Below are positions 5,739 through 7,104 of a DNA stretch of 7,104 nt, in pieces (position 1 is the first letter of the stretch; each line of letters begins with the position of its first letter). The position numbers and the translations under genes are program-made. Origin of the DNA: Clostridiales bacterium (GTDB lineage Bacteria > Bacillota_A > Clostridia > Saccharofermentanales > Saccharofermentanaceae); contig JAGCGE010000233.1 in the NCBI GenBank assembly GCA_017649745.1, positions 1 to 7,104 on the forward strand, written 5' to 3'. Below the pieces are notes generated by a model. The model saw nothing but the letters and a program-made list of their open reading frames with translations, was not told where the DNA came from and made no database searches.

Positions 5739-6671
5739 TTAAGTTCCGAAAAGCGTGTTACATATCCACCAGAAAAGCGGGATCGTTCCTATCATGATAA
5801 CAACGCTTTGGGCAAACGTCCTCGCACAAAGCTTAGGCGCGCAGTTAAATTTCTCACTGAAGATAACGTTCATCGAACCGCAAGGAAGCGCAGTCATAAG
5901 AACGATAGTAGTTGCCGTAACCGGCATCATGTGAACGTAGTGACGAACAAGAACGACTGCCCCAAGCATGATAGCCGGGAATATAACAAGTCTTAAACTG
6001 TTCGCAAGATAACACCACTTATCAGTAATGAGTTTCTTGATGTCTACTGTTGTCAATGTAGATCCGATCATGATCATAGCAAGCGGAACTGTCATGTTAC
6101 CGACAAGATCGATAGTCTCGATAACGTGGCTTGGCATTCTCCAAGGGATAACAAAGAGGACAAGAGCCACAACGGTAGCAATGGATACAGGGTTTACGAC
6201 CAGATTCCTGAAATTAGCCTTCTGTCTTGAGAGCTTATGTTCACCGTAGGTGTACATGAACAGGTTGAACATGATGTTAAAGCATGACGCGAGAAGAAGT
6301 CCCTTCGCTCCGAAGATAGCCTTCATGAGCGGGAATCCGACGAATCCTGTGTTCATGAAAACAGAAGTCATGAGAACTACTCGTTTCTCCTGATCTTCCA
6401 TCTTCATCTTCGATACGAGGATCCTCATACCGATGATCGAAAAAGTGAAGTAACAGAGGGATGCACCTGCAACAGCGATGAGCGCGAGGATCATCTCTCT
6501 GGAATATTCGTACTGACTAGATGAAATGAGGTTAAACGGCAAAACGGCAAAAAGAAGGATATTCGATAATCCTCTCTGGACACGTTCGTCGATAACCCTC
6601 GTCTTACGAAGTATGAAGCCCAACACAATGAGCAATGCCATCTGTAAAAAACTAAACAGAAGCGCTGACAT
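5739..6671 (-). CDS. AEC-family (auxin efflux carrier-like) permease
   Basis: This 310-residue integral membrane protein has about ten hydrophobic segments, roughly at 4-22, 36-51, 60-85, 97-120, 123-142, 158-176, 190-207, 220-245, 253-272 and 287-308. The arrangement of two five-helix halves, with NTGFVGFPL at 107-115 and a matching break in the second half (ALPCGSMNVIFSEKF at 261-275), is characteristic of the AEC/bile-acid-sodium-symporter-like fold. Bacterial members move organic anions such as malate or malonate; the substrate cannot be told from sequence, and 'auxin' is only a family label. The ATG at 6671 follows GGAGG (6676-6680) by four bases. Only 12 bases separate it from the FGGY kinase stop, so they probably share a transcript. 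Confidence 0.9.
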   Translation of the reverse strand: MSALLFSFLQMALLIVLGFILRKTRVIDERVQRGLSNILLFAVLPFNLISSSQYEYSREMILALIAVAGASLCYFTFSIIGMRILVSKMKMEDQEKRVVLMTSVFMNTGFVGFPLMKAIFGAKGLLLASCFNIMFNLFMYTYGEHKLSRQKANFRNLVVNPVSIATVVALVLFVIPWRMPSHVIETIDLVGNMTVPLAMIMIGSTLTTVDIKKLITDKWCYLANSLRLVIFPAIMLGAVVLVRHYVHMMPVTATTIVLMTALPCGSMNVIFSEKFNCAPKLCARTFAQSVVIMIGTIPLFWWICNTLFGT

Positions 6672-6683
6672 ATTTCCTCCAGA

Positions 6684-7104
6684 TCAACCGATAAGTGTCT
6701 TAACCGCACCCCTGTATCCTTCAAGGAGCCCCAAAGCCTCATCTCCGGACATCTTCGGCTTATACACCTTAGACGGTTCGTAAAGTTTTTTCAATTCTTC
6801 CTTATTCTCGAAAAGCCCTACCATCAGACCGGCGAGCATTCCGACACCCATAGAAGTCATCTCATCACTTCTCGCGCGACATATGTCGACGTTCAGAAGA
6901 TCAGACTGAAGCTGCATCAGGAAATCACAGGCACAAACTCCTCCGTCGACCTTCATCTCGCGGCTCCTGATACCCGTCTCCTTCTGCATGAGACCGATAA
7001 GTTCCGCGACCTGATAAGCTATCGCCTCCACACCGGCTCGAACTATATAATCACCACCGGTGCCTCGTGTCAAGCCTAAAACGGCGCCTCTGACCTCGGA
7101 ATTC
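6684..7104 (-). CDS. Glycerol kinase-like FGGY kinase, C-terminal part (cut by window edge)
   Basis: The last 139 residues of an FGGY-family carbohydrate kinase are visible; the gene continues past the right edge, so no start is seen. The frame stays open to the edge. It reads RGAVLGLTRGTGGDYIVRA, then VEAIAYQ, VDGGVCACDFLMQLQSD and GMLAGLMVGL. This pattern closely follows the C-terminal ATP-binding lobe of glycerol kinase (GLTRGT, LEAIAYQ, VDGG-x-x-x-N-x-FLMQ-x-QSD, AGLAVGFW), which makes glycerol 3-phosphate. Some normally conserved spots differ: the usual Asn before FLMQ is Asp, and the usual RP...ETTALGAA stretch reads RA...EMTSMGVG. A different polyol or sugar substrate is therefore possible. 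The stop codon is 12 bases upstream of the AEC permease, suggesting one transcript. Confidence 0.8.
   Translation of the reverse strand, partial: NSEVRGAVLGLTRGTGGDYIVRAGVEAIAYQVAELIGLMQKETGIRSREMKVDGGVCACDFLMQLQSDLLNVDICRARSDEMTSMGVGMLAGLMVGLFENKEELKKLYEPSKVYKPKMSGDEALGLLEGYRGAVKTLIG

Noticed and set aside
4866..5996. A 376-codon open frame on the plus strand opposite tsaE, the SseB-domain gene and the permease
   Set aside because: It lies antiparallel to three well-supported genes, crosses two gene boundaries, has no recognisable domain, and its translation is rich in Cys/His/Arg as expected of a shadow frame.
7099..7104. GAATTC (EcoRI site) exactly at the right end, suggesting a cloned restriction fragment
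   Set aside because: Another GAATTC lies inside at 4444-4449 and the left end is not an EcoRI site, so it is probably chance.

Overview
The window looks like a low-to-mid-GC Gram-positive chromosome, most likely class Clostridia (Lachnospiraceae-like). This rests on strong Shine-Dalgarno sites, a textbook sigma-A promoter, a Crh-like HPr protein (Gln at position 15, conserved Ser46) and a fused TsaB-RimI protein. No marker gene fixes the genus, so the taxonomy is inference. All eight recognisable genes lie on the minus strand, so transcription runs from high to low coordinates.

Layout in the direction of transcription: (1) 7104-4472/3333, an upstream run of five closely spaced genes. These are the C-terminal end of a glycerol-kinase-like FGGY kinase (cut by the window edge), an AEC-family permease, an SseB-domain protein, TsaE, and a TsaB-RimI fusion. 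Gaps are 12, 18 and 7 bases, followed by a 4-base ATGA overlap. (2) 3332-3179, the only gene gap inside the gene-bearing part. It holds a near-consensus promoter (TTGACT, 17 bases, TATACT) and a strong ribosome binding site. (3) 3178-337, a three-gene operon: Crh-like HPr, UvrC and a calcineurin-like metallophosphoesterase. It has an ATGA overlap and then a 5-base gap. (4) 336-1, a gene-free stretch with an ordered array of GTGGAC/GTCCAC inverted repeats and several other small hairpins.

Functionally the window is mostly housekeeping. TsaE and TsaB are two parts of the tRNA threonylcarbamoyladenosine (t6A) machinery, and RimI is a protein N-acetyltransferase usually encoded beside them. UvrC is the incision nuclease of nucleotide excision repair. 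The Crh-like protein should be a regulatory partner of HPr kinase/CcpA, not a PTS phosphocarrier, because its catalytic histidine loop is replaced.

The points most worth a second look are the 205-bp array of four 37-bp palindrome-ended units at 125-329, the HPr paralogue with Gln15 and a degraded active-site loop coupled to uvrC, and the TsaB-RimI fusion. I see no clear previously undescribed multi-gene system; the repeat array is the least explained element.
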